From NCBI GenBank assembly GCA_028583685.1, contig JAMXIF010000031.1, positions 5,937,387 through 6,001,386 of the forward strand: a stretch of DNA of 64,000 nucleotides, read 5' to 3'. Positions 53,235 through 64,000 of the stretch are shown here, in pieces; positions within the stretch are counted from its first letter, which is position 1, and each line of letters begins with the position of its first letter. Both the position numbers and the translations under genes were made by a program. Source of the DNA: Petaurus breviceps papuanus. Its lineage: Eukaryota > Chordata > Mammalia > Diprotodontia > Petauridae. The notes beneath the pieces are model-generated. The model searched no databases. It saw nothing but the letters and a program-made list of their open reading frames with translations, and was not told the DNA's origin.

Positions 53235-54601
53235 ATGAATACTGGGGAAACTGGACCTTGGTATGAAAGAAATTAAATTCATAGCAACATCTCATACCTC
53301 ATACCAAAGTAAACTCAGAATAGTTGAACTAGATATAAAAGGTCACATCAAAAACAAATTAGAAAAATGGTGAAAATGACCTGCTATATCTGTGGATAAA
53401 AGAAAAGTTAATGATCAAATAAGTGCAAAGAGGATCACAGAAGATAAAATGGGTAATTGGGGTTACATAAAATTTAAATGATTTGCACTTAAAAAAATCT
53501 AATAAAACTAAGATTAAAGAGGAAATGGTTAACTGGTAAAACTCTTTGCAGCAAGTTTCTCTGATAAAGGCCTCATTTCCAAAATATATAGGAAAAAGAT
53601 TCAAATGTATGTGAAAAGGAGTTATTTCCCAATTGGTAATTAGTCTGAGGAAATAAATAGGCAGTTCTCAAAAAAGAAGAACCCAGGATATCTATTGCCA
53701 TATTTTAAATGTGCTGCAAATCAACAACAATTAGAGAAATGCAGATTAAAGCAAACTGGCAAAGATGACAAAATGGAAAATTTTTGGAAATGGAAAATAG
53801 AGGGGCTATGGGAAAACAGGCACAGTGATGCTCTGTTTGGTGGGCCTGTGAATTAGCACAATTCTGAAAAGTAATTTGGAACTACACATGAAAAACTAAC
53901 AATATAGGCCCTTTTATGCAGTTATTGTGCTGCTAAGCCTATATTCAACAGAGATTAAAGAAAGAGAAAAAGGTCCTATGTGTATAGGTGTATAGGATGT
54001 ATATACATGCTATGTGTATAAGACTATTATATCATCCTTTTTTTGAGGTGGCAAGTAAAAGCCTAGAAACTAAAGGGTACCCATCAGTTGCAAAATAGCT
54101 TGAAAAAGTTGTAGTATATAAATTGATGGAGTAATACTGTGCTATAAGAAATGAGGGTATTCATGATAGCAATAAGGTGAGGAAAGATTAGTATGAAGAG
54201 AGAAGTTAGCTGTACCAAAAGAAGAATTTGTACAATAACATTAGTATTACAGAGTGATCAATTTTAAAATTTTTCATAAACTGAAAAAGAATGAAATGAG
54301 CAGAAACAATAATTTATGCACTAACAGCAGCACTACAAGGACAAAAATATTTGATAGCTATTTTTTCAAAACGTTTGAAATCTGTGATTATAATGAACAC
54401 AAATACCATTCATGATTCTAAATGGCTGATGAGGAAGTATATTATCTACCTGCTACCAGAGAGGTGTTGGGTTTATTTCACTTTCCTGTGCATAATTTTT
54501 ACAAGGAATTTTCTTTTTCTTCTTTTTTACTCTTATGGTGTAGGAAGGAGTGAAAATTGTTTTGTTACAGAAAAAAGAACTTTAATAAAAAAATAAATTG
54601 A
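53235..54601 (+). mobile_element. L1 LINE, old, 5'-truncated
   Basis: Follows L1 ORF2 downstream of the RT to the 3' end: ctggggaaactggaccttgg, aaagtaaactcagaatagtt, gatataaaaggtcacatcaa, gtaattggggttacataaaa, ttgcacttaaaaaaatctaa, tgatggagtaatactgtgct, aatgaaatgagcagaaacaa. Frames are heavily broken. It ends in an A-rich tail with AATAAA near 54590. It starts right after the SINE tail, so the SINE may have inserted at or near its 5' edge. Confidence 0.75.
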
Positions 54602-54809
54602 AAGTGTACATATTACATATGTATACATTTACATATAAACATATATAGGGAGACATTAAATATTAAAATTATTTTATTAAATATTAAAATACTTTAAAAA
54701 TAAATTTGTGCGTTTGTGGTTTAGAACTTCTGCTCCTCACATTTTTCCACACTCCCAAATGTCTTCCATTCCTTCCCATCTGTTTTAATCCTTTGCTTCC
54801 TTTAGGGGA

Positions 54810-55350
54810 AGCCTTGACTCAAAGGATCACAGAGCTAGGAGGATCCTGAGAGATCATTTGATCTAATCCCCCTCACTTTTGAGGTGAGGTAATTGAGACC
54901 CAAGAAAGGTTAAGTGACCTCAGCAAAGTCATGTAAGTAATAAGTAGCAGTACTAACATTTGAAGCTCCATTGACTCCAAACCTAGAAGTCTTTCCACAG
55001 CACCAGACCATTTTCCCCAAATCCTCCAATCATTTTTGTTCCTCATCTTTTAATTCCTATGAATATGTAGGACAAAGCCCTCTATTATTTCATCTCTCTT
55101 CATTCAATCTACAAGTATTTATTAATTTACCTACAAGTAGTGTACTAAGGTACTAAGGGATAGAAGGACAAAAGTCTAAACAACCCTTGCCTTCAAGGAA
55201 CTTACTTTCTATTAGAATGGAAACATGTCAGTCAATCAACCAATGAACCAACATCACTCATTAAGTGTCTCCTATGTGGTGGACAGTAGAAATAGAGACG
55301 AAAAAATTAAGTAATCCAGGCCTTTAGGGACCTAGCATTCTTTCGGGGAA
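54810..55350 (+). repeat. L2-related repeat and L2/CR1-clade fragments
   Basis: 54810-55010: aaaggatcacagagctagga, gatcatttgatctaatcccc, aagaaaggttaagtgacctc. 55100-55350: two successive blocks, ttgccttcaaggaacttact and tcattaagtgtctcctatgt. Confidence 0.6.
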
Positions 55351-55429
55351 GACAGCCTCTACATGTGCAGAATGGAAATTTGTCCAATAAACAATTGTCC
55401 TGAAGCTCTTAAGGAATGTTGATGCTCTA

Positions 55430-55685
55430 GATGAAGAAATTAATTGGGAGACAACTACAGAAGGGCAGATTTAGTCTTGATGTAAGGAAAAACTTCCTAG
55501 TGATGTGCTCTCCAAAATGGTGATGAGTTGCCTCAGGATGCATTAGTCTTCCTCACTGAAGATCTTCAAGCAAAGACTGGAAGACCATTTGTTGAGTCTG
55601 ATGTAGAGAAGATTATCATTTCATTCTGAATTAGCTTAGTGAGTCTCTGGAATCTTTTCCAACTCTCATGTTCTATGTTTCTGAA
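55430..55685 (-). repeat. CR1/L3-type LINE fragment
   Basis: Plus strand reads gatgtaaggaaaaacttcct, gagttgcctcaggatgcatt, gaagatcttcaagcaaagac, tggaagaccatttgttgagt, ttttccaactctcatgttct. The opposite orientation of the element at 25935-26400. Confidence 0.65.
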
Positions 55686-55734
55686 ACTAGGCAAATAGAA
55701 CAGGTGCCTCAGCAAAGAACTTAAATAAGTTCCA

Positions 55735-56290
55735 AAAGCAAGAGGATCCTGAGTTCTGCCATTTCCTAGTTATGTGGGCTGGAGCAAGTCACTTAAGCCT
55801 AGTGTTTTCCTACTCTATCAATAAGGGATGGGACAGGATAGTGCCTAAGGTCTTTTCCAGGTGTAAATTTCAATGCTTCTATGAAATTCCATTCAAGAGA
55901 AAAATCTCCTATATGAGATATAAACTGATAAAGAGTAAACTGTACCAGAAGAACAATTTGTGCAATAATATCAATATTAAAGATGAAAGGAAAAACTTTG
56001 AAAATGAAAAGGAGTTTTTGACCCCATCTAAGTTTTCTGTCATCGGTTTAACAATCTCAATATGTTCCCCTGTCCAGGAAAAGGCTGTCATCAGCAGATG
56101 TGAAAAAATAGATTGGGGGCAGGAGGTTCAGAGAATAGAGAGAGAAGCTAAGTTCTAGCCTATGTGTGGCTGCCAATTAGCTGTGATAGCTAAGGCCAGT
56201 CATTTGCTCTAAGTCTTGGTTTTTCACTTATAAAATGAGGCCTTGTATTAAGTGATCTTTGGGGTTCCTTTAAATTCCTATCTTCAGTAA
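55735..56290 (+). repeat. Two decayed MIR SINEs
   Basis: 55735-55895: ttcctagttatgtgggctgg, caagtcacttaagcctagtg. 56140-56290: agctgtgatagctaaggcca, ttggtttttcacttataaaa. A 128-codon open frame across them is spurious. Confidence 0.55.
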
Positions 56291-56544
56291 GTCTAAGGCA
56301 GCTGAAGTTATGACAAAGTAATTAAAATGCCAGGATCTCTCTGCCTAATAATGGAAATCCACATTGATTTTAGCAGTTGTTTGTGGGAAAACAAGAGTGG
56401 TATGCAGGAAAGTAATGAGGAGATGTAAAAAAAAAAAAAACCATCCAATGTCAAACAAAATTAGCATCATTTTCCCTCAGACATACAAGCAATGTCCAAT
56501 GAATGAATGTCTCAATGATTGCAACATATAAGAATTTCCCTCAC

Positions 56545-56750
56545 ATCTGTGTAGTGCTCTCTACTTTTCTTCATAGGATTATCTATTGTCTTATTCGAAT
56601 TCTTTCAGCAGTACTTCAGGGGTAATCAGGGCAGAGTTATTATCTGCATTTTGCAGATGAGGAAGCTAAATTTGAGGATGGTTAAGTCACTAGCTCAAAA
56701 TATGTGTCACTGGGCAGAATCACTGTTACTGGGGCTTCCGCCCCCCAACT
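56545..56750 (+). repeat. L2 LINE 3' end
   Basis: gttattatctgcattttgca, gatgaggaagctaaatttga, tggttaagtcactagctcaa. Confidence 0.6.
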
Positions 56751-56756
56751 TCTCTG

Positions 56757-57035
56757 TTAGTATCATATGGTGGAAAGGCTTCAGTTAGAGTCAGGAGAAG
56801 CCTGAGTTCTAATGCTGACTCTGATACCTAAAAATTTTGTGACCCTGGGCAAGTTACTTGGCTTCTCTAAGACTCAGTTTCCTCTTCTATGAAATGAGGA
56901 TAATATTACCTATATTACTTCCATCACAGGATGGGGGAGGGGGAGACCAAATGAGATATTGTCTTAAAGGATTTTTAAGATGCTTTATAAAAGGATCCTA
57001 AAGAACCATTAAAATGTTAGTTATTGTTTATATGA
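56757..57035 (+). repeat. CORE-SINE (MIR/MON1-like), full length
   Basis: catatggtggaaaggcttca, gtcaggagaagcctgagttc, tgaccctgggcaagttactt, tcagtttcctcttctatgaa, agatgctttataaaaggatc, tgttagttattgtttat. Confidence 0.85.
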
Positions 57036-57039
57036 AACT

Positions 57040-58320
57040 CATCCAAATGGAATGCAAGAGCAAAGAGAACTTTGGCTGAGAAGCTTTATTGCTTAATGAA
57101 TCCTCAGGAACTCTCTTTGCTAATGTATCCACTAACTTCTCCCTTCTTTTCTCCCATCTTTCCTTTTTTCAGAATTTCAGCTTGCTCACTGACATGGTTG
57201 CTGGATCTTTGCATTTGGCTTTAAGCTTTGTTCTTGGGTATGAGTCAGGGCAGCATGTTGACTTTGAACAATACGGTTCCAACCTACCTTTATCCAAGTG
57301 AATGCATGTATATATACATACATGTGCCTATATATGAAAATCACTTTTTCTGATAATAACTCACCTTTGTAGACTGCTTTGATATTAAGCTGAGAAATCA
57401 TTGGCCATGATCAATGAAATTCTTTCCTTTGCATCTGAGAAGTTTCACTTTAAGCTTTGGAAATGTGTAAGGTAGAACAATTTCCTGACTGTGCATAGGC
57501 AGCACAGATAAATGATGAATTATCCTGTTTACATCTTGGCATGGAGCTGAAATCTCTGAATGTGATAAATAAAAACTGCTGAGGACTTTTCTTCAAGTGA
57601 AGGTAGCCCATTGGAAAAATCCAGATGAAAAGGGGAAAAAAAACCTACACTTAGGAAGTTGCAATACTGAACTGCAAGAATCAAGGTGGTCATTTCAAAT
57701 GTCTTTTTAAGCTTGAAGGTTAAAAATTCAGTTATTTTTGTCCCCATATTTTGGAGTGAGGGGCTGATATTAATATTTCAGAAATCTGTGATTTCATTTC
57801 TCAACTGCTATATATTGCAAACTCCCTTCACTTTAGTAGAGAGTTTCATGAGTTACTGCACTTAAAAAAAAAATTATCACCTGGAGACCAACTTTATGGC
57901 ACTGATCCTCCATAGACTTAGCAAGATTAGAGTGATCTCCAATAACAGACACTCAGTGCATTGGCAGGTTCCTGAGGTCAAAGCTTTCCTAGATTGGTAA
58001 AGCCTGCCACATTATGATCTCCTGTCATAGCCTTTAAGAAGGAAGAATCACTTCCAGACCTAGAGAAGGCATTGGAGAAGGACTGGAGGTGGGGGCTGTT
58101 ATCTAGTGATAGTAGCTCCAGTATAAAAAGACCTGAGCTTTATTCTCTCTACATGCCTCAACCTCTATAGAGCAAATTCTCTCCTTTAGTCATGTTTCAC
58201 TGAACCTTTTAACAGCAAAAGACATGAAGAGTTGCGGAACATTACAGGGACCTACTAATTCTGCTCTATATTTGTTTAAGTGGGAAGAGCTTTTATAAGT
58301 GGGAAGAACTCTTTATTAGG
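57040..58320. other. Repeat-poor stretch, candidate conserved non-coding elements
   Basis: 57360-57870 is undecayed in look and AT-rich with aaatgatgaattatcctgtt, gatattaatatttcagaaat. A pyrimidine tract plus CAG at 57150-57172 precedes an open stretch to 57301, resembling an exon start, but I recognise no protein in it and no strong donor follows. Confidence 0.3.
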
Positions 58321-58324
58321 TAAT

Positions 58325-58400
58325 ATTTTATACATATATATGTATATATATACACATAAGTATATATATACATATATGTTTATATATTTATAAATTCACA
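58325..58400. repeat. AT-rich (TA)n tract
   Basis: TA array with TG/CA interruptions and self-complementary words. Confidence 0.85.
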
Positions 58401-58439
58401 CAAATATAATGTTTCAAGTTTAAAACACACTTTTTCCAA

Positions 58440-58860
58440 AACAAAGTTGTGAAACTGATAGTATAATTATAATAATAATCAAAATGATGATGATGATTCC
58501 TGTTTTACAAATGAGAAAACTGAAGTCCTGAAAAGTCACTTGCACATGTTTCCCCTGCTAATGTCTTTGGAGTTCAAATGCAGGCCCATTGATGCTAGGG
58601 CCCACACTTCTTTTAGTTATACAATTTTGCCTCTGAAAAGTTATTTAAACTTAGAGCCCAAGGCCATGGAATATTCGAGCTAGAGAGCATTTTATGGATC
58701 ATCTAGTGTACCTCACCCCTCATCTTACAGATGAGGAAAGGGGAATCCCAGACCCCTTTGTCTGCTCAAAGTCAGCCACCAACTAGTTAAGAACAGAGCT
58801 GGGATTAGAACTCAGGGTTTCTATTGCTAGGATAAGGTTCTTGCCACTGTGCCATAAAAA
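58440..58860 (+). repeat. Two L2-type fragments
   Basis: 58490-58625: tcctgttttacaaatgagaa, aagtcctgaaaagtcacttg. 58650-58860: aatattcgagctagagagca, catcttacagatgaggaaag, gagctgggattagaactcag. Confidence 0.65.
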
Positions 58861-59114
58861 AAATGAAAGAACTTAACTTCTTCATTCAATACTTTGAAAA
58901 TCACAAAAACAACAAATATTCCAGAGCCCCGAATATAAATCACCCTACATGCTTTGAATCTCATTTCAGTGAGGAATAAAGTTTGCAAATACATTGCACA
59001 CAGACGGCAGGGTCCTCCTCACCAAAGCAAGTACAGGGTGGGGGACATTACTTGGATAATTTAAGCTTCCCAGCTGCCTTCTTTTGAAAGTGCAACAGCT
59101 GAGCCATAAAGCTC

Positions 59115-59137
59115 AGGGCCAGGGCCAGGGCCAGGGC
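59115..59137. repeat. (AGGGCC)n short tandem repeat
   Basis: Nearly four perfect AGGGCC units in GC-richer surroundings. Confidence 0.9.
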
Positions 59138-59257
59138 AGACAGGTTTTTTTCTCCTTATAATTCCTGTCTATTTTCTGAATCTCTTTGGCTTTCTGCAAA
59201 GCTAGCTTTTTGTAGAGAGGTATGGGGAGAGCAGGGTGGGGGAGGCTCAGCCAAATA

Positions 59258-59308
59258 TTGATCACTAATACCCTCCAACCAGACATTTTGGCGGAACCTC
59301 AGTGGGGT
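59258..59308 (+). repeat. 51-bp direct repeat, copy 1
   Basis: Begins ttgatcactaataccctcca and ends cctcagtggggt. One base (ggcGgaa) differs from copy 2 at 60029-60079. It is not part of any repeat family I recognise. Confidence 0.9.
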
Positions 59309-60028
59309 CCATCATCTAGATAGGCTACCCCTGGGCAATATTGTAATATAGGCAAAATATTCCCTGTTGGGTCTCTTTTTTCTCTACCCAACAATTTTGT
59401 TGATAGGACAAGCTGGAAAGCAAAGGCCAGAACTTGCTTGGCCACATCAAGCATTCATTCAGAAAGGAAATACCTGCCAAATGAGTATAATTCAAATTGA
59501 GTAATGAAGGATTAGTTAGAGCTGCACTGATCTGCCAGAAACTCAGGTCTAGAAGGCTAAAAGCTCAGGTCAAAGAAACGAGCTAAGGCAGGAAAAAGCA
59601 GGCAGATAATGTAGCCCTCAGCGACCAAGGTCCAGAGTCCAGGATGTAACAGTAAAAATAAATGCCTTAGAAAACAGACAATAGGGTGGTGGCTCTGATC
59701 CTAGGGGGGGGAAGAGGCTCCTTGGAGCCTTCCTCTTTTATAATCTTTGCTAAGTATGGGCCACTTTTGGTCCTCTGATCTCAAAATCAACGTCAGCAAG
59801 AGATGAACCTCCCTCTGTCTTCAAAGAGGAGAAAAGATATCTTAAGACCCCCTCACAACACTGCTCAAAATTGAAAAACAAAGAGGCAACAGAAAAAGCA
59901 GGACAGCCTAACCATTGCTTTGCATCTGCCTTTTTTACTGTCAAAGAAAATTTTCTGTGAATTGGAAAAGACTGAACAAAAAATAAATGGCCAAGAACTA
60001 AAAGTGAAGATAATATGTGTATATATTG

Positions 60029-60079
60029 TTGATCACTAATACCCTCCAACCAGACATTTTGGCCGAACCTCAGTGGGGT
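60029..60079 (+). repeat. 51-bp direct repeat, copy 2
   Basis: Same text with ggcCgaa. The offset between copies is exactly 771 bp. The 720 bp between them are single-copy in this window and hold no recognisable element. Confidence 0.9.
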
Positions 60080-60232
60080 TCACACATACATATACACATT
60101 TTTTTTTAAGTTACTGTTAATGAGCTTAAATTATCAGACCTAAACAGACCTCATACTAGAGAATTCATAGAACTAGTAGGTGTGGTTTCTAATTACTGCC
60201 AATGATCTTTAAAAGATCATGGCATTGGGAAA

Positions 60233-60462
60233 TGGGGGCAGCTAGGTAGAATAGTAGTTACAACACTGGGCTGGGAACCAGGAAGACTCATCTTCCTGAG
60301 CTCAAATCCAGCCTTATATACGTATTTGTGTGACCTTGGACGAGTCACTTAACCTTGTTTGCCTCAGTTTCTTATCTGTAAAATGACCTGGAAAATCTTT
60401 GCCAAGAGGACCCCAGATGGTGTCTCAGAGAGTCAGACATGACTGGACAGCAACTACAACAC
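60233..60462 (+). repeat. RTE-tailed tRNA SINE (MAR1-like), full length
   Basis: gggcagctaggtagaatagt, ctgggaaccaggaagactca, cgagtcacttaaccttgttt, aatgacctggaaaatctttg, ccaagaggaccccagatggt, agagtcagacatgactggac. Confidence 0.9.
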
Positions 60463-60559
60463 TGGGAAATGCCATGGACCAAAGTTTTCAGGACCAAAGA
60501 AGGTCAAATGTCATCCTGGCACCCTGCTTACCATATAATATGTGCTGTAAGCATGCTTA

Positions 60560-61095
60560 TTGCCTTAAGCAATAGAATGTTAGAACTGGTAGTGACCTTT
60601 GTGATCATTTAGTCCTCCTTTTAAATAGGTGAGGAAAGTAAGGCTCAGATGAACAGCTAGTGTTTAGAGTAACAAAGCAACTTATTGATAGAGGTTAAGC
60701 TAAGATGAAAAGTCGGGTCTTCCAGCTTCTCGGCCAGTAGTCTTTTGTGGTCTTATTTTTTATTAGATTGGGAGTTCTGTTACTCATGGTAGTTAAAACC
60801 TAAATACCACAAGCCTCTCATCTCTTCAGATTGTCTGCGTTCAGCCTGACTTTCTGAATAAAACCATGTTAGGAGGTAGCATTTTGCAGGAGAAAGTGAC
60901 AAAGAATTGGAATCTGGAGTTCAAATGAGGATTGTGTCATGATCCATGTGATTTAGGGTAAGTGATTTAATTTTGTTTCCTCATCTGTAAAAAAGAGATA
61001 ATAATATTGCCATAACCTGCACCACCAGGTTGTTATGAGGATAGTGCTTTGTATACAAGCCTTTAAAGCATTATATGAATATTATTCTTTTCCCT
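60560..61095 (+). repeat. L2-related repeat followed by a MIR SINE
   Basis: 60575-60740: atgttagaactggtagtgac, aggtgaggaaagtaaggctc. 60900-61095: gaatctggagttcaaatgag, gtttcctcatctgtaaaaaa, ccaggttgttatgaggatag. Confidence 0.65.
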
Positions 61096-61099
61096 AAAT

Positions 61100-62295
61100 T
61101 TTCTCCCTTCTCTCTAATGTGCCGCTGGTTGTGTGCCCAATCCTAAGTTCTGAAATACCTGAATGTGGTGAAAATTGGATCTGGCAGATTTCCTCCTTAG
61201 GAGCCTCCAGAGTGACTTTTTCTCAAGTCTCTCTCACCTATTGCTGATGCAGAGCAGATGGATGGAGACCCCAAGCCAAAAGGTGTTGGGTGAAAAAAGC
61301 CATCAGCAACTGAAGACATTGTAGACTAAAGTCATGAGAGCCTCTTTCCTCCTTGATATTCTTCTATGAGCTGGAAGTAAGAATAGGATTTAAAGGAGGT
61401 CAAAAAGGGGAAGGTTAAGGGACCCCCTCAAGTGCCTAGTCTGTAGTGAAACACCTGGGACTTATAAAGTCATTGAGAAAAGGAACTCATTTCCTCTGAA
61501 AAACTGACTCTGCAGGTGTGAGTGTTCAGGCCAGTCCCTTTCTGGTCTGCAGTGTATGTGACTGCCATGGAAGGATCTATTTTAAAACTTCTTTGAGTTA
61601 TCCAGGGCACAATTGGCCAACAGGGAATTTGTCCCATGGCTGTACCATTTGTCATTTGAACAGAGCTACTAAGTGATGGTGAGGAAGGATGTGGGAAGAT
61701 TTGTAGAACTGTCCAGACTACTCACTCACTACTCATGCACACCAGGGCTCTTTTTCTGAGCTGTCGACAGATACCTGAACTCTTTAGGATGTTTTCCCAA
61801 AGAACTGATAGTGAGATTCTGAGGATGGATTGGGGTTAGAGAACTGAGTAATCCCTGTCCTGCCTCTTCCTAGAGGCAAGAGAAGGGGAGTAACAACCAT
61901 GGAAATAAGATTTCCATCACGGTGTCCTGCAGACATAAAGAAAACTGCACAGAATATTCAATGATTTGGCTCCTAAATGAGTGGTATGAGTAGTAAGTTG
62001 CTATGGGATTTCAGGCATCCTTATGCCCTAGAGAGAAGTCTGGGGGATTTCCAATAGGATATAGGACTTGGATTGGACCCCAAGGGAGGAGAAGTTCTGG
62101 GCAGACAAATAGGATGAGGGAGAATATTCTCGGAAGAGTCTTCTGGGAAGATAAGAATGAACCTGTGTTCTTGCTTAAAAAACATCAGCAGCCCCAAATG
62201 GTGACTAACAAAGTGTGACTAAGAGAGCTATGGTGCTTGACCTTTCCCTTCAAGCAGTGGTGTAAAATGGTGGAATGGGGGTGGTTTGAGTCTCT
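61100..62295. other. Repeat-poor non-coding stretch
   Basis: No gene, RNA or clear repeat; short open frames only. Confidence 0.5.
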
Positions 62296-62300
62296 GGCTA

Positions 62301-62413
62301 GGAGTTTCCATTATCCAGGAAGCCTAATCTGGTTGTCAGGGAAGGGGACTTAAATCCTTACCCTCTGAAAATTGCATTGTCTAGTCTCTCTTCTCAAAGG
62401 AATTCAAAGAAAT
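62301..62413 (+). repeat. Long direct repeat flanking a SINE, copy 1
   Basis: Starts ggagtttccattatccagga and ends ttctcaaaggaattcaaaga. By eye about four fifths of positions agree with copy 2 (62642-62763), with a few small gaps. Confidence 0.85.
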
Positions 62414-62638
62414 GTGTTGTTCAGTCATTTTACTCATATCTGACTCTTTGTCACTCCATTTGTCATTTTCTTGCCAATGATACTGGAGCCATTTGCCATT
62501 TCTTTTGCTAGCTCATTTTAAAGATGAGGAACTAAGGCAAATGGTATTAAGTGACTTGCCCAGGATCTCACAGCTAGTTAGTTTCTGAGACCAAATTTGA
62601 ACTCATTAAGATCAATCTTCCTGACTCCAGATCTAGAG
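62414..62638 (-). repeat. RTE-tailed tRNA SINE (MAR1-like), head truncated
   Basis: Plus strand shows the tail (gtgttgttcagtcattttac, tctgactctttgtcactcca, gatactggagccatttgcca) and head (ggaactaaggcaaatggtat, gacttgcccaggatctcaca), ending near cctgactccagatctag. It fills the space between the two direct-repeat copies. Confidence 0.9.
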
Positions 62639-62641
62639 TTG

Positions 62642-62763
62642 GGAAGTTTCCATTATCCAGGAGGCCTAATCTGGCCATCAGAGAAGGGGAGTAAGTCCTT
62701 CTCTACTAAAAGTAACATTGCCTAGGTTCCCTAAGCACTCTTCTCAAAGGGATTCAAAGAAAT
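62642..62763 (+). repeat. Long direct repeat flanking a SINE, copy 2
   Basis: Starts ggaagtttccattatccagg and ends tctcaaagggattcaaagaa. It runs without a break into the L2/CR1 fragment at 62764, while copy 1 is cut off by the SINE tail. Confidence 0.85.
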
Positions 62764-62990
62764 ACAAAACACACCACAAAAAACCAGACCCTGTCCCCAA
62801 GGAGATTACATTATAATTGGAGAGACAACACATCCATAAATCAGTACTTAGAAGATCCATCTCAAATAGATAGAAGGTAGCCTCAGAGGGGTAGGTACAA
62901 AGGCTGCAAAGATTGAGAATGGTCTCCTGGAAAAGGTGGCACTTTCCATTTCAGTTAAGTCTATCTTTGGCACTAGATATGGCTAGCATG
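62740..62990 (+). repeat. L2/CR1-clade 3' fragment
   Basis: ctaagcactcttctcaaagg, aaaccagaccctgtccccaa, ggagattacattataattgg, ggtctcctggaaaaggtggc. Confidence 0.6.
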
Positions 62991-63364
62991 ACTTTAAAAT
63001 CCTTTCTGTTGACTATTCAGTGTTTTCTGTCAGTAGGAATCTTTTTTCCCCCTCAGATAGACATTTCTTAGATGATCACAAGAAAAATGCTGCTTTAGAC
63101 TATTGGTAAATCCTCATAGAATCAAATCCTGGTTTTAAAATAAGAAAATGCAGATGAGATCCAGGTTATGACCTGTTTTCCTTTAATATTTTTTATTTAC
63201 TTCTCTTTTGTTTGCTTGGGGTTTTTATTACTCCCTTATCATTCTCACACCAGCAGAACTGCTGATGTTTAAAGGCAGCCTTCTTTGTTCTGCCTGCATT
63301 GTCTCCTATTCATTGAATTTCAAGTTGATTCCCTTCTCCAGATATTTTTAAACACATATAATAA

Positions 63365-63460
63365 AAATACATAGATATATGTAGGAAACTAATTTTGAAA
63401 TATAGTTATCAAAATATTCATAAAACAAGTTATAGAACCCAGTTTATAGAACCCCTGGTG
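63365..63460 (+). mobile_element. hAT-type MITE, family A, right half
   Basis: gaaactaattttgaaatata, gttatcaaaatattcataaa, acaagttatagaacccagtt, tatagaacccctg. Confidence 0.7.
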
Positions 63461-63654
63461 AAGACCCTTTTCTCTACTTTTTCCTCTCTCCAACCCCATT
63501 GGTATCTTTACTAGTATTTGAAATTAAAATCTAAATGTCCACTTCACTTCTTTGACTACACTCCCTCCTTTGTCAATCTTGTACCCTCACAGTTTCAAAA
63601 GCCATTTCTATGTTCATAATTGCTATATCCATAACTCTCTCTTACTGCCCCAAG

Positions 63655-64000
63655 GCTAGGATTATAAAACTAGAGAACACCTTAGTGGCCATCTAGTCTC
63701 AAGATCACAGATTTAAAACTGAAAAGAACCTTGGAGACCATTGAGTTCAACCCCTTCATTTTACAAATGCTGAAACTGAGGCCTAGGAGGGTTAAGTGAA
63801 TTACTGGCCTGAAGTCACACAGGTAGTAAAATACTGTAATATTCTCCTTAAACAATTCTTTCCACCTCTGCTGTCTACTCTCTCCAATTCATCCTTCATT
63901 CTATTGTCGTATTTCTCTTCCTTACATGTGGATCTAATCAAATCACCCTCTGACTAAAACCAAATGATTGTTCTCTATACCAACCGAGTTTTGTGGTATA
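63655..64000 (+). repeat. L2-related repeat and L2 fragment, runs off the window
   Basis: 63655-63840: taaaactagagaacacctta, accttggagaccattgagtt, tgaggcctaggagggttaag. From about 63850 L2-like text (caattcatccttcattctat, gtggatctaatcaaatcacc) continues to the window end. Confidence 0.55.

Noticed and set aside
52882-53282. Lysine-rich open frames around 53.2 kb
   Set aside because: Produced by a SINE and its (GAAA)n tail with a 10-N gap.
55772-56158. 128-codon plus-strand open frame
   Set aside because: Lies on decayed MIR text and adjacent AT-rich sequence; no homology.
1-64000. LTR retrotransposon, endogenous retrovirus or Polinton
   Set aside because: I looked for paired long terminal repeats, primer-binding sites and gag/pol/env-like reading frames and saw none. 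The 51-bp repeat at 59.3/60.0 kb lacks LTR features.
1-64000. CRISPR array, tRNA or rRNA gene, bacterial-type operon
   Set aside because: No regular spacer-repeat array and no intact RNA gene; tRNA-like text belongs to SINE heads.

Overview
This 64 kb window looks like non-coding nuclear DNA from a marsupial. The evidence is the repeat spectrum: tRNA-derived SINEs of the marsupial SINE1/WSINE type, SINEs carrying an RTE (BovB-like) 3' tail, CORE/THER1/MIR SINEs, a 3' fragment of RTE itself, L1s of the marsupial type, and many L2/CR1 fossils. The SINE families are too similar between American and Australian marsupials for me to name a species. I found no protein-coding exon I can defend, no intact RNA gene, no CRISPR array and no recognisable LTR element. 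All long open frames lie in repeats or are of a length expected by chance in this much AT-rich DNA. The window is best read as an intergenic desert or the inside of a very large intron.

Layout. 1-9 kb: MIR/CORE SINEs, a small decayed 36-bp tandem repeat, a hAT MITE with a visible 8-bp target duplication, a SINE carrying a (TG)n tract, a long (GA)n tract, and a CpG-rich TA-flanked DNA transposon with an assembly gap inside an old MIR. 9-28 kb: L1 3' end, L2/CR1 bodies, three copies of a second hAT MITE family, THER1-like SINEs and nested L2. 29.4-33.9 kb: an antisense L1 that keeps both ends but has lost most of ORF1 and of the endonuclease domain, with two SINEs inserted head to tail. 34.5-35.5 kb: about 0.9 kb of purine-rich decayed minisatellite. 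36-38 kb: SINEs, L2 and a 7SL RNA pseudogene. 38-53 kb: more of the same, plus the RTE tail and an L2 reverse-transcriptase fossil. 53-54.6 kb: an old sense L1. 55-64 kb: CR1/L2 fossils, a nearly perfect 51-bp direct repeat 771 bp apart, and a SINE flanked by two diverged copies of a ~115-bp segment.

Several repeat-poor stretches (about 20.0-20.5, 22.5-22.7, 38.0-38.2, 40.9-41.7, 51.9-52.2 and 57.3-57.9 kb) contain TAATTA-type and POU-like motifs and may be conserved regulatory elements. That is inference only and needs a cross-species alignment. The most informative content is the record of nested insertions and the tandem or direct repeats that no standard element explains. I saw no undescribed functional system. 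Repeat boundaries are by eye and typically good to about 10-30 bases; family names are from memory of consensus sequences, not a search.
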